From the NCBI RefSeq assembly GCF_013396335.1, contig NZ_JABWSY010000004.1, positions 62,001 to 126,000 of the forward strand: 64,000 nt of DNA, written 5' to 3'. A program made the position numbers and the translations under genes. How positions within the stretch are numbered: the stretch's first letter is position 1; each line of letters starts with the position of its first letter. Below the pieces are notes generated by a model. That model saw only the letters and a program-made list of their open reading frames with translations, made no database searches and had not been told where the DNA came from. Of the stretch, positions 34,852 to 42,426 are shown in pieces. The DNA comes from Bacillus sp. EB106-08-02-XG196. Lineage in GTDB: Bacteria; Bacillota; Bacilli; Bacillales; Cytobacillaceae.

Positions 34852-35920
34852 TCTGATTTGCCTCCTTGACCTTCACTTGGTGCGTTGCGAATCCTGAGAA
34901 TCTTGATATTCTGTATTTTCTACGGCATGGAAGGCATAATTCAGCAAGATTAAATCCATCTTCCATATTGAATTTAATCGCATTTACTCCCAATACTTGA
35001 ATGACATCATTCGACTGTTCAACTGAAACGAAATGATCGCCGCAAACTTTACACTTTTTCTCTTCCTGTTCAGCATAGTGCTCACGGTAATTCCTCGCAA
35101 AGACACTTACCGGACGGAAAGGAATATGAGCAAGTTTTCCAAATGGTAAATAAATTAGTGTGACAATCACGGAAAATTGGTGAATCAATGACATTTGCGG
35201 CTGCATCCAGCCATGTAAAAATACGTTTTGAACGGTTAATAAAAGTCCCGTAATAGAAATAAATAACAATAAATAAAGTGGCAGGAAGTCATAGATGAAT
35301 TTTTGCTCTGCTCTTGCCTGCATGTTTTTTAATCGGCGCTGCAACGCCATGCATACACCTGCAGTAACCATGATTGCAGCGATATTTAATGCATTGTATG
35401 AGAACCAAGCAATAATACCATCAGCATTTACTTCCATTAAATTCATACCCATTAACACGATTGTATAATAGCCGTTGTCATCCATTGTGAAATACATCCA
35501 GCCAAACACGAGTGGGAAGGTAACTAAACATGCAAGAACACAGCCCCAACCGATTAGAATATGCTGGATCCAACGGTGAATTCCTCGATTTTTAATGAAG
35601 TCATAAATAGCTAAATGATTAACCGCAGTTTTAGGTGTGCTTTTTCTTTTTAAAAGCTTTAAGCCTTTTTTGATAAAGATTTTAGTTGGCGGTCTTTCGC
35701 CCCATGCGATAAAGCGGTAGAAAAATCCCCCGATAAAAACAATCGTACCTACCATATATCCATAAAGATTTAAATCAACATGGGTGAACATTCTTGTTGC
35801 AATAAAAGAAAGAATAACAATAGCGGAAATGGTTAAAAACATTGATTTTGCAAACTTAGATGCAAACGCATCATTGATTGAGCGTTCCGCTTTTTTATTT
35901 GTTGAAGTATTTGCCTGCAT
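34838..35920 (-). CDS. NarI/HdrE-like cytochrome b membrane subunit with C-terminal CxxC pairs
   Basis: 360 residues, about six TM helices. Histidines placed like haem ligands occur in 'IHRWIQHILIGWG', 'SLIHQFSVIV' and 'LPFGKLAHIPFRP', the last a hallmark of the NarI/DsrM/HdrE family. After the membrane domain a cytoplasmic tail carries 'CKVCGD' and 'CLPCRRKYR', a zinc-ribbon or rubredoxin-like site. Likely oxidises menaquinol and feeds the 4Fe-4S subunit. First gene of the cluster; SD gaggagg. Confidence 0.78.
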   Translation of the reverse strand: MQANTSTNKKAERSINDAFASKFAKSMFLTISAIVILSFIATRMFTHVDLNLYGYMVGTIVFIGGFFYRFIAWGERPPTKIFIKKGLKLLKRKSTPKTAVNHLAIYDFIKNRGIHRWIQHILIGWGCVLACLVTFPLVFGWMYFTMDDNGYYTIVLMGMNLMEVNADGIIAWFSYNALNIAAIMVTAGVCMALQRRLKNMQARAEQKFIYDFLPLYLLLFISITGLLLTVQNVFLHGWMQPQMSLIHQFSVIVTLIYLPFGKLAHIPFRPVSVFARNYREHYAEQEEKKCKVCGDHFVSVEQSNDVIQVLGVNAIKFNMEDGFNLAELCLPCRRKYRISRFSGFATHQVKVKEANQNAKG

Positions 35921-35933
35921 TGGAGCTCCTCCT

Positions 35934-35996
35934 CAAAAAAAATAACACTAACGAATTTCTTACTCTTATTGTAAGAAATTCGTTAGTGTTACAAAT
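35934..35996 (-). terminator. Strong hairpin with T run immediately upstream of the molybdoenzyme operon
   Basis: Perfect 19-bp arms aacactaacgaatttctta / taagaaattcgttagtgtt separated by nine bases, followed on the minus strand by eight T and then, at once, the SD of the first operon gene. It may end transcription from the upstream M50 peptidase gene, or act as a leader attenuator if the operon promoter lies before it ('tatatt' at about 35994-35999). Confidence 0.8.
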
Positions 35997-36067
35997 ATAG
36001 GGGAACTCCCCCATCTCACGAGGAAAAAACCCTTAGATATTCAATTTTAGACAAATCTTCGTCACAT

Positions 36068-37252
36068 TTAGATCCCTCTACGATACTTTTTCCGATAGGA
36101 GTACAACAGTAATAGTAAGAAGATGCTAACCTGCAGAGTGAAAAGCACCGCATCCCAAAAAGCAAGGCTTGTTGGAGCCATTCCAAAACCGGGGAGCAGC
36201 TGTTTACCCGCATGGATAACTTCTGGAATAAAATAAATGATATATAGAGCGATCGTTATAACTACACCAAGAAAATAGAAAACGGAAAAAGTAAATACAG
36301 TATTTCTTTCTTCTGAGAAAACTACTTCTTCCCTCGCGTGCGAATTAAGAAAGGGTAGCTTCTTTCTAATAGTCTGTTGAGCCATTTCCATCAGATTGTA
36401 GCAGCCTGAAACATTCTCGAAAACAAAATATAAATCAGTCTTCATATAAAAACAACATTGATAAATAATCCTCAAAACAACATCAAAAACTGCAAGGTTC
36501 ATTAAACCTAGAATAATCCCTTGTTCACTTTGAAATATTAACTGCAAAATTAAGGCTACAAAAAGGATGAGACTATCAAAAGAAAGTCCTGCTAGAAAAA
36601 GAACATTGCGGTCTTTTGAAGGTAATTTCCAAACCGAAGACATATCCGTTTCAAAGACAACAAAAAACATACGATGCCCTATCTCTAATTTAGTTGGTAA
36701 GTTGTGTGCCCTCATCGCCAAAACATGTCCAAATTCGTGAATCAGCACAAATAGGAAGGTAAAAAACATCCAAAATAATACATTTACTACCATTAGGTCA
36801 AAAACAAATATATCCTCATGATGGGGAAATAAAGATGGATTGACAATGAAAAGAAGAATATTCAATATGAATATTGCCCCATACAAAAAATATGTAAACT
36901 TATTAAAAAAGAACTTCCCTATTTTTGGTGATATCCATAAAAAGCCTAATTGTTCTCTTTGAATTTCCTGCTTATCAATTTTTACTCCATCGATACTATC
37001 AAGCAATTGTAAGTCGATTAGCTGTTCAGCAAATTCTAGAAGATTTACATCTTCATATGGGTATTTTTCCTTCAGTAAAAGCTCAATATTTCCTAGCTGC
37101 TCACCTTGATTCATCAAACTGATTGCGTCTACACAAATTTCAGGCATTTCAAAAAACTCACCTGAAGTTTTATCTTCTATGATAAATCGTTTCTTGTCCT
37201 TTCGAATTTCTATAGGTACCAACGAAAGAGTAGCACTAAGTGTTAAGCTCAT
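36068..37252 (-). CDS. M50 family membrane metallopeptidase with N-terminal PqqD-like domain
   Basis: 394 residues. Residues ~10-90 resemble a PqqD/RRE-like peptide-binding domain. A multi-TM core follows with the zinc motif 'HEFGH' (H172, E173, H176) and a downstream aspartate in 'KTDLYFVFEN', as in the YydH peptide-zinc-metalloprotease family that accompanies ribosomally made peptides. It lies 72 bp after the stop of a 24-residue Cys/Trp-rich peptide gene, separated by a terminator. The role, cleavage or export of that peptide, is inferred. Confidence 0.8.
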   Translation of the reverse strand: MSLTLSATLSLVPIEIRKDKKRFIIEDKTSGEFFEMPEICVDAISLMNQGEQLGNIELLLKEKYPYEDVNLLEFAEQLIDLQLLDSIDGVKIDKQEIQREQLGFLWISPKIGKFFFNKFTYFLYGAIFILNILLFIVNPSLFPHHEDIFVFDLMVVNVLFWMFFTFLFVLIHEFGHVLAMRAHNLPTKLEIGHRMFFVVFETDMSSVWKLPSKDRNVLFLAGLSFDSLILFVALILQLIFQSEQGIILGLMNLAVFDVVLRIIYQCCFYMKTDLYFVFENVSGCYNLMEMAQQTIRKKLPFLNSHAREEVVFSEERNTVFTFSVFYFLGVVITIALYIIYFIPEVIHAGKQLLPGFGMAPTSLAFWDAVLFTLQVSIFLLLLLYSYRKKYRRGI

Positions 37253-37287
37253 CTAAACACCGTTCCTAACTAAAGGATTTTAAAAAA

Positions 37288-37323
37288 ATGGATGCATAGC
37301 ATATTGCTAGCATCCACTTTTTT
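37288..37323 (-). terminator. Terminator between the peptide gene and the M50 peptidase gene
   Basis: On the minus strand gtggatgctagc / gctatgcatcca pair with one bulge around 'aatat' and are followed by seven T. It lies 2 bp after the peptide stop codon. A leaky terminator here would give more peptide mRNA than peptidase mRNA. Confidence 0.75.
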
Positions 37324-37398
37324 TTATGATGGTTTTATACCGAACCAAGGACACCACCAGCAAGTTGTTTTTACCTTCTTAAGCTTACGGATTTTCAT
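37324..37398 (-). CDS. 24-residue Cys/Trp-rich peptide, candidate RiPP or signalling-peptide precursor
   Basis: ATG at 37398 with a near-ideal SD (gggaggtgg, five bases) and stop at 37324-37326. The product is 'MKIRKLKKVKTT' followed by 'CWWCPWFGIKPS': a basic leader half and a core with three Trp, two Cys, Phe and Pro. The ATG overlaps the stop of the HD-GYP gene (ATGA), so translation is coupled. The next genes are a terminator and an M50 peptidase with a PqqD-like domain, the classic precursor-plus-maturase layout. No known precursor family is recognised. Too short for usual gene finders. Confidence 0.72.
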   Translation of the reverse strand: MKIRKLKKVKTTCWWCPWFGIKPS

Positions 37399-38564
37399 GA
37401 TTCCACCTCCCAAAGGTAAGTCCATTTTTTAGTCCACGGATAATTTTCATGAAATTTAACCCATGCCGGGTATACCTTTTTGAACTCTTCAACTAGCATT
37501 GGATCAAATTGAGAACCATTTCCTTCCATAATACGTTGATAGGCTTCTTCAACGCTCATTGCTTCTCGATAAGATCGAGAGGAAGTCATCGCGTCAAAGG
37601 CATCGGCAATTGCTGAGACTCTGGCAAGTAGTGGAATTTCTTTACCCTTTAATTGATCAGGGTAGCCTTTCCCATCCCACCGTTCATGGTGTGAACGAAT
37701 TACACAGATACTACCCTTGATACCCTCAACATTTTTTACGGCTTCAGCACCGACAACAGGATGTGTTTTTATTATATCGAATTCTTCCTTAGTGAGTCTT
37801 CCTGGTTTCATCAGTATATGATCTGGAATATTTACTTTTCCTATATCATGCAGTAAACATGCATAATAAAATGATTTCTGATCTTCTTTTGTTAACCCTC
37901 CAATTTCTTTTGCTAAAAGCAGCGCATAACTTGCAACCCGCTCACTATGCCCTCTTGTATATGGATCCTTCAGTTCTAGTGTAGCAATAACACCTTTTAC
38001 AATTCCCTCCAACTGATTGTCATATGATACACTTATGGCTTTGACATAACCTTGAAAGCGAATTAATAAAAAGAAGGACATTACCGATAAAATTGCTATT
38101 AAAACAATTGGCATAATAACAAAGGAAGTATTTAATATTATTCCAGTAAGTATATATTTAGTGGCTATACCTAAACATACTACCCAAAAGTATCTAGTAT
38201 TTAAGAAGAGCGGCAGTGTCAAGATAAGAAATACTTCTACAACATTACCACTGGTATAGGAATCCCCTCTTCCATAGTAAGTTAAAAGGTCAAATAGAAA
38301 AGAGAAACATAAATAGCTGGAAATAAACACATATTTAATCAAATATTGCTTTTTCACCTTAATTAAATAATAGCTTACAGCTGGAATAAATACCGTTAAG
38401 ACAATATAGTAGTTTATATACCAAAATTTATTTGGTAAACCGCTATGGGTACGAGTTATATAATTAGGTATTAAATAATAATAAAGAAAGTCATAGCCAA
38501 TCATAATAATATAAGAAATTACTAGAAACCATTTGACGGTTCGCTGCTCTTCATGTGGTATCAT
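37395..38564 (-). CDS. HD-GYP domain protein with multi-TM sensor domain
   Basis: 389 residues from the ATG at 38564 (SD ggagg five bases upstream; GTG at 38588 lacks one). About six TM helices (residues 10-180) followed by an HD-GYP domain with 'HSERVASYA', 'LLHDIGKVNIPD', 'HHERWDGKGYP' and 'ISAIADAFDAMTS'-like motifs, the signature of cyclic-di-GMP phosphodiesterases. The membrane domain is clearly homologous to that of the kinase encoded next door (shared 'GYD/AYD..YYL.P', 'SGN.VE', 'YFW'). Overlaps the peptide gene by 4 bp. Confidence 0.87.
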   Translation of the reverse strand: MIPHEEQRTVKWFLVISYIIMIGYDFLYYYLIPNYITRTHSGLPNKFWYINYYIVLTVFIPAVSYYLIKVKKQYLIKYVFISSYLCFSFLFDLLTYYGRGDSYTSGNVVEVFLILTLPLFLNTRYFWVVCLGIATKYILTGIILNTSFVIMPIVLIAILSVMSFFLLIRFQGYVKAISVSYDNQLEGIVKGVIATLELKDPYTRGHSERVASYALLLAKEIGGLTKEDQKSFYYACLLHDIGKVNIPDHILMKPGRLTKEEFDIIKTHPVVGAEAVKNVEGIKGSICVIRSHHERWDGKGYPDQLKGKEIPLLARVSAIADAFDAMTSSRSYREAMSVEEAYQRIMEGNGSQFDPMLVEEFKKVYPAWVKFHENYPWTKKWTYLWEVES

Positions 38565-38754
38565 ATAATCCTCCAGAGTTTCTAACACATATATTAAAAA
38601 TACATCTATAAAGGGAAAGCACTATTAGTCCTATCCCTCATTAATTACCCATATTTTTACAATATAATTTATTTTATCATATTCTTCTACATTATATCTT
38701 ATTGGTATTAACGTTGTAATATATTATGGTATTGAATTTTGTATAAATATAGAA

Positions 38755-40005
38755 TTATTTTTTTCCATAAATCTGTGATACCGGTAAAGTAACATTAACT
38801 ATTGTGCCGTTACCAAGACTGCTTTTTATTGTGATTTCACCGTCATGATCGTGAATAATTTGGGTTGAAACCATTAATCCAAGTCCAGTTCCGTCTATTT
38901 TAGTGGTATAGAAAGGTTCTCCAAGACTAGCAATGTTTTCCTCATCTATACCGCAACCCTCATCTTGGATGGAGATATTCATCTTATTATTATCTACAAC
39001 CTTCACATTTACCTTAATACTTCCGCCATTAGACATTGATTCAATTGCATTTTTTATCAGATTGATAAATACTTGTTTTAGTTGGAGAGAATCACAATCT
39101 ATAGGTGATAATGGTCCTGCGATTATTGTTTCTATCGTTACCCCTTGTCTCTCAGCTTGTTGTTGAGTAATAGATAACGTATAAGCAATTATTTCTTCTA
39201 TATTTGCTTTAACAAATTTTATCTCCCTTGGCTTTCCAAGATACATCAAGTCATTAACAATGGAATTAATTCGATCAATTTCTTGAATCATAATAGGATA
39301 AAATTCATTTGTGTTTGGATATCTTTCCCGTTGCAGCTGAGTAAATCCTTTTAATGATGATAGTGGATTACGTATCTCATGGCCAATACCTGCAGCCATT
39401 TGTCCAATCACTGCAAGTTTCTCTTTTTGTCGAAGCTCTAAATGAGCTGATGTTAGAGAATTGATATAGGAGGTAAAACGTGTTAAAAGAAAATAGGCTA
39501 TTACTGATAGAATAAAGAAAGTTATTACTGGTAGTACAACCTGAGTTTCTTGTAAAATACCTCCAATGATTACGTATTTTCCTACCATACATATTGAAGC
39601 AGTCCAGAAATATTTTTTATCCACAAAAATCGGTGAGAAAAAAATAAATAACAATTCAACAATATTTCCTGAACCATATGGTTGGTCTGAACCAAAGTAC
39701 ATTACAAAACTATTTATCGTTTCGACTGATGCATAGCTAAAAAGCAAAATATATTTGACAATATAGGGATTTCCTTTTTTGATAAAATAAATTGCTATAG
39801 GGAGAAGTCCGATGATAGCAATATGGTACCAGAAACCTAAGCTTTTATCCGAAAGACCAATCTCGCCTTCTTTCGTATATATAGGCATAAGGTAGTAATT
39901 AAAAATATCATATGCAATGAAAAAAATATAAAATAGTACTAGAAAAAATTTTATATTTTTTGTCTCTTCTGTAATTAATTTGGGACTCATGGGGCTTATT
40001 ATCAT
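38755..40005 (-). CDS. KinB-like membrane histidine kinase sharing the HD-GYP neighbour's sensor domain
   Basis: 416 residues from the ATG at 40005 (SD aagggagt). About six TM helices (20-185), then HisKA with H209 ('GIGHEIRNPLSSLKGF') and HATPase with 'DEGCGIDEENI', 'TKIDGTGLGL'. The output module is that of sporulation-type kinases (KinB/KinD, phosphorelay through Spo0F). No response regulator is adjacent, as is usual for phosphorelay kinases. The N-terminal domain is not one I can name. Confidence 0.85.
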   Translation of the reverse strand: MIISPMSPKLITEETKNIKFFLVLFYIFFIAYDIFNYYLMPIYTKEGEIGLSDKSLGFWYHIAIIGLLPIAIYFIKKGNPYIVKYILLFSYASVETINSFVMYFGSDQPYGSGNIVELLFIFFSPIFVDKKYFWTASICMVGKYVIIGGILQETQVVLPVITFFILSVIAYFLLTRFTSYINSLTSAHLELRQKEKLAVIGQMAAGIGHEIRNPLSSLKGFTQLQRERYPNTNEFYPIMIQEIDRINSIVNDLMYLGKPREIKFVKANIEEIIAYTLSITQQQAERQGVTIETIIAGPLSPIDCDSLQLKQVFINLIKNAIESMSNGGSIKVNVKVVDNNKMNISIQDEGCGIDEENIASLGEPFYTTKIDGTGLGLMVSTQIIHDHDGEITIKSSLGNGTIVNVTLPVSQIYGKK

Positions 40006-40149
40006 TTCTGTTACTCCCTTAATTATGTGATTCAAATTATCTCCTACTATTCTACCACTTTTCTAACAAAATTCTTGATGTTTTTTATGGAAATTCGATA
40101 AAATTCGACAAGACTTCTTCTGAATCTGCTTATTTTCAACGATAATACA

Positions 40150-40184
40150 AAGAAACTAACCAAGCTTGAGTTGGTTAGCTTCTT
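40150..40184 (-). terminator. Terminator after the 5TM-type kinase gene
   Basis: Arms aagaaactaaccaa / ttggttagcttctt with a seven-base loop (one mismatch) and T-rich flank. Confidence 0.75.
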
Positions 40185-40189
40185 AATAA

Positions 40190-41458
40190 TCAAATATTAA
40201 CCAATTCCTTTTTACCTTCTGGAAGAATCATGGTAACTTCTGTCCCAATACCTAGTTTGCTCTTATAGGATACTTTTCCTTTCATTGTTTCGATAATTCT
40301 TAATGACACAGATGTCCCAAGGCCAGTACCTTTATCCTTTGTTGTATAAAACAAAGTCCCTATCCGAGAGAGTTGTTCATGATTCATTCCCTTCCCTGTA
40401 TCTGCAATATAGATATATGCATAATGGTCTATTTGCTTTAGGGTTATGGTTACTTTTCCACCTTCAGAGGTGGCTTCAATTGCATTTTTAATTAGATTCA
40501 CCAGCGCCTGTTTCAACTGATTTCTATCTGTAAAAAGGTGAAAATCACCTGAATCTAAATAACTATGTAATTGAACTCCTTGTTTTAAAGCGAGTGGATC
40601 AAGGAGCATTTTAACTTCTGTAAGGACATCAACCAAGGGGAATTCCTCTATTTTATCAAATTGAGGTTTAGCAAAGTTCAAATAATCATTAATAATCGAC
40701 TCTGCACGCCCCAATTCACTTAATACAAGTGAAAAATAATCGTAATTTTTCCCTTTCTCCTCCTGCTGCATGAGCTGTAAAAACCCTTTAACAACTGTTA
40801 ACGGATTACGGACCTCGTGTGCGATAGAAGCAGCAAGTTCACCCAATGTATTTAGTTTTTCTGATTTTTGAATTTCTACTCTCATTATAGACCGTTCCAC
40901 TAACCCCTCATTCAGCTTAGCAGAAATGGCAATAGCTATGGTATCAATTATTCCAACAATTAAAAGGTCCGGAATATTAGTATTAATATTCACTGCCTGC
41001 CCCTCCAAGCTTTGGTGTACAGTTAATGATAAAAAGCAAACTAGCAAGGACCATGCACCGATTAATGCCGTAATCAGGACTCTTTTATTTGGAGTGTAGC
41101 CCCAGAAACTTTTCATAATATGAATGGGAATGATAGCAATTAACGAAGTATTAACAAGACCAAATAATACAGTGTCCCCACCCATTAATAACCGTGCTGC
41201 AATAATAGTCGTTAAAACCATTCCTCCAGCAATTGGACCAGCATATAAAAAGGCGATTACCAACGGAACATAGCGGAGGTCCCAGTTAAAACCATAGTTA
41301 GCATATGAAAAAATCATACATAAAAGTGCTGCAGTACTTTGTAATAGTCCACAAATAATAGGTGAATCTAGTTTTCTTTTTTGATCTGTAAGGACACTAT
41401 ACAGCAGGACTGGTGAGATCGTAATAAGTAAATTCAAAAGAAGTTTTTCTGCCAACAT
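40190..41458 (-). CDS. 5TMR-LYT type sporulation-like histidine kinase
   Basis: 422 residues: five or six TM helices (about 5-180) with the 'GPIAGG' and 'LRYVPLVIAFLYAG' pattern of the 5TM-LYT sensor family, HisKA with H214 ('SIAHEVRNPLTVVKGF') and HATPase ('DTGKGMNHEQL', 'KDKGTGLGTSV'). Resembles B. subtilis KinB-type kinases. Orphan kinase, no regulator adjacent. SD ggggga before ATG. It is the second kinase of this small sensory cluster. Confidence 0.85.
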   Translation of the reverse strand: MLAEKLLLNLLITISPVLLYSVLTDQKRKLDSPIICGLLQSTAALLCMIFSYANYGFNWDLRYVPLVIAFLYAGPIAGGMVLTTIIAARLLMGGDTVLFGLVNTSLIAIIPIHIMKSFWGYTPNKRVLITALIGAWSLLVCFLSLTVHQSLEGQAVNINTNIPDLLIVGIIDTIAIAISAKLNEGLVERSIMRVEIQKSEKLNTLGELAASIAHEVRNPLTVVKGFLQLMQQEEKGKNYDYFSLVLSELGRAESIINDYLNFAKPQFDKIEEFPLVDVLTEVKMLLDPLALKQGVQLHSYLDSGDFHLFTDRNQLKQALVNLIKNAIEATSEGGKVTITLKQIDHYAYIYIADTGKGMNHEQLSRIGTLFYTTKDKGTGLGTSVSLRIIETMKGKVSYKSKLGIGTEVTMILPEGKKELVNI

Positions 41459-41557
41459 TTAATTTCCCCCAAGAAAATATCCATATATATATATATGATA
41501 AAGAATACGACATTATCCGCCAGTATCCTTCAAAATACGAAAATTTTCTCTGCTTCC

Positions 41558-42007
41558 TTATCGACTTTTGCCAGTAAAATTCCCGTAAAAAACGTAGCAT
41601 TTACGGTCTTCATCAATTTCTCTTGAATCTAATGAGAATTCCAAAAACTTTCCATCCTTTTGAACGTAGATAAAATCTGAATGAAGTGTTGTTATTATCT
41701 CTTCATGTTCCCAAACATCTTTTTTCTCAACTACTATAGATGATGTTCCCTTTAATTCTCTGACTTCAAAACCTATGTGAGAATAGATCGTGTCCGAGGA
41801 ATCATCGTTATAATTTTCTCTTTTCACATAAATCACGGCTGTTCCATCCGGGTCCATGGAAGTCGCACTAACTTCAAAAGTCTCTTTGTCTTTAACGAAG
41901 TATTCACACGTCATTCTTGCTGTCGCTTCAATACGAGAAATATCTTGGTAATTATAGATGGCTGGATAGTTTTTATATTCAACATCTAATCGATATTCTA
42001 ACCTCAT
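41558..42007 (-). CDS. Hypothetical cytoplasmic protein
   Basis: 149 residues (ATG at 42007 fits the SD gaggg; ATG at 42013 abuts it). Acidic, no TM or signal peptide, beta-rich looking ('MRLEYRLDVEYKNYPAIYNY', 'VIYVKRENYN'). I do not recognise the family. Stands alone between the kinase genes and the divergent lipoprotein operon. Confidence 0.65.
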   Translation of the reverse strand: MRLEYRLDVEYKNYPAIYNYQDISRIEATARMTCEYFVKDKETFEVSATSMDPDGTAVIYVKRENYNDDSSDTIYSHIGFEVRELKGTSSIVVEKKDVWEHEEIITTLHSDFIYVQKDGKFLEFSLDSREIDEDRKCYVFYGNFTGKSR

Positions 42008-42101
42008 TTCCATCCCTCTTTCTTTTTCTTTTTATATTACCATTGTTTTCCTGGAATTTACTTTTATAATGGAATTATAACAAAAAAAGGAGGGTAAAAA
42101 G

Positions 42102-42422
42102 GTGAAGAAAACCCAATGGTTAATCACTGGTGTTCTTACTTCTCTTATGGCCGGAACCACCCTGGCCGGTTGTTCTCAAGCACAGGATCTACCGCCTGAA
42201 CCAGACGACACTAACTGTTCAGAGTGGGAATGGGATGATGAAGAGGGAGTCTGGCAATGTGATGATACTCGATCAAGTTACTATGGGCATTTCTTTTATG
42301 GCGGGTTGTTTTTCAGTAATAAATCAGCTTTGAGAAATTCATCTGCTTACAAGTCTTATAAATCCTCCTCTAGCTTTAAGGGCGGATTCGGCAGCGGCTC
42401 AAAAGGTGGATTTGGAGGTTAA
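42102..42422 (+). CDS. Putative lipoprotein with Gly/Ser/Lys-rich tail
   Basis: 106 residues, GTG start with SD aaaggaggg. Lipobox 'TLAGC' gives lipidated C24. The mature part has a short acidic Trp/Cys segment ('NCSEWEWDDEEGVWQC') and ends in a Gly/Ser/Phe repeat tail. In E. coli the linked genes yjfM/ygiB (DUF1190), yjfL (DUF350) and yjfC (GspS-like) occur together; this protein takes the DUF1190 place though similarity is loose. Confidence 0.75.
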   Translation: MKKTQWLITGVLTSLMAGTTLAGCSQAQDLPPEPDDTNCSEWEWDDEEGVWQCDDTRSSYYGHFFYGGLFFSNKSALRNSSAYKSYKSSSSFKGGFGSGSKGGFGG

Positions 42423-42426
42423 TCAC

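Noticed and set aside
36016..36213. 65-codon minus-strand ORF at the M50 gene end
   Set aside because: Out-of-frame shadow of the M50 peptidase gene without an SD.
37324..37398. ComX-type pheromone
   Set aside because: There is no comQ-like prenyltransferase gene nearby and the peptide is shorter than ComX precursors; Trp content alone is not enough.
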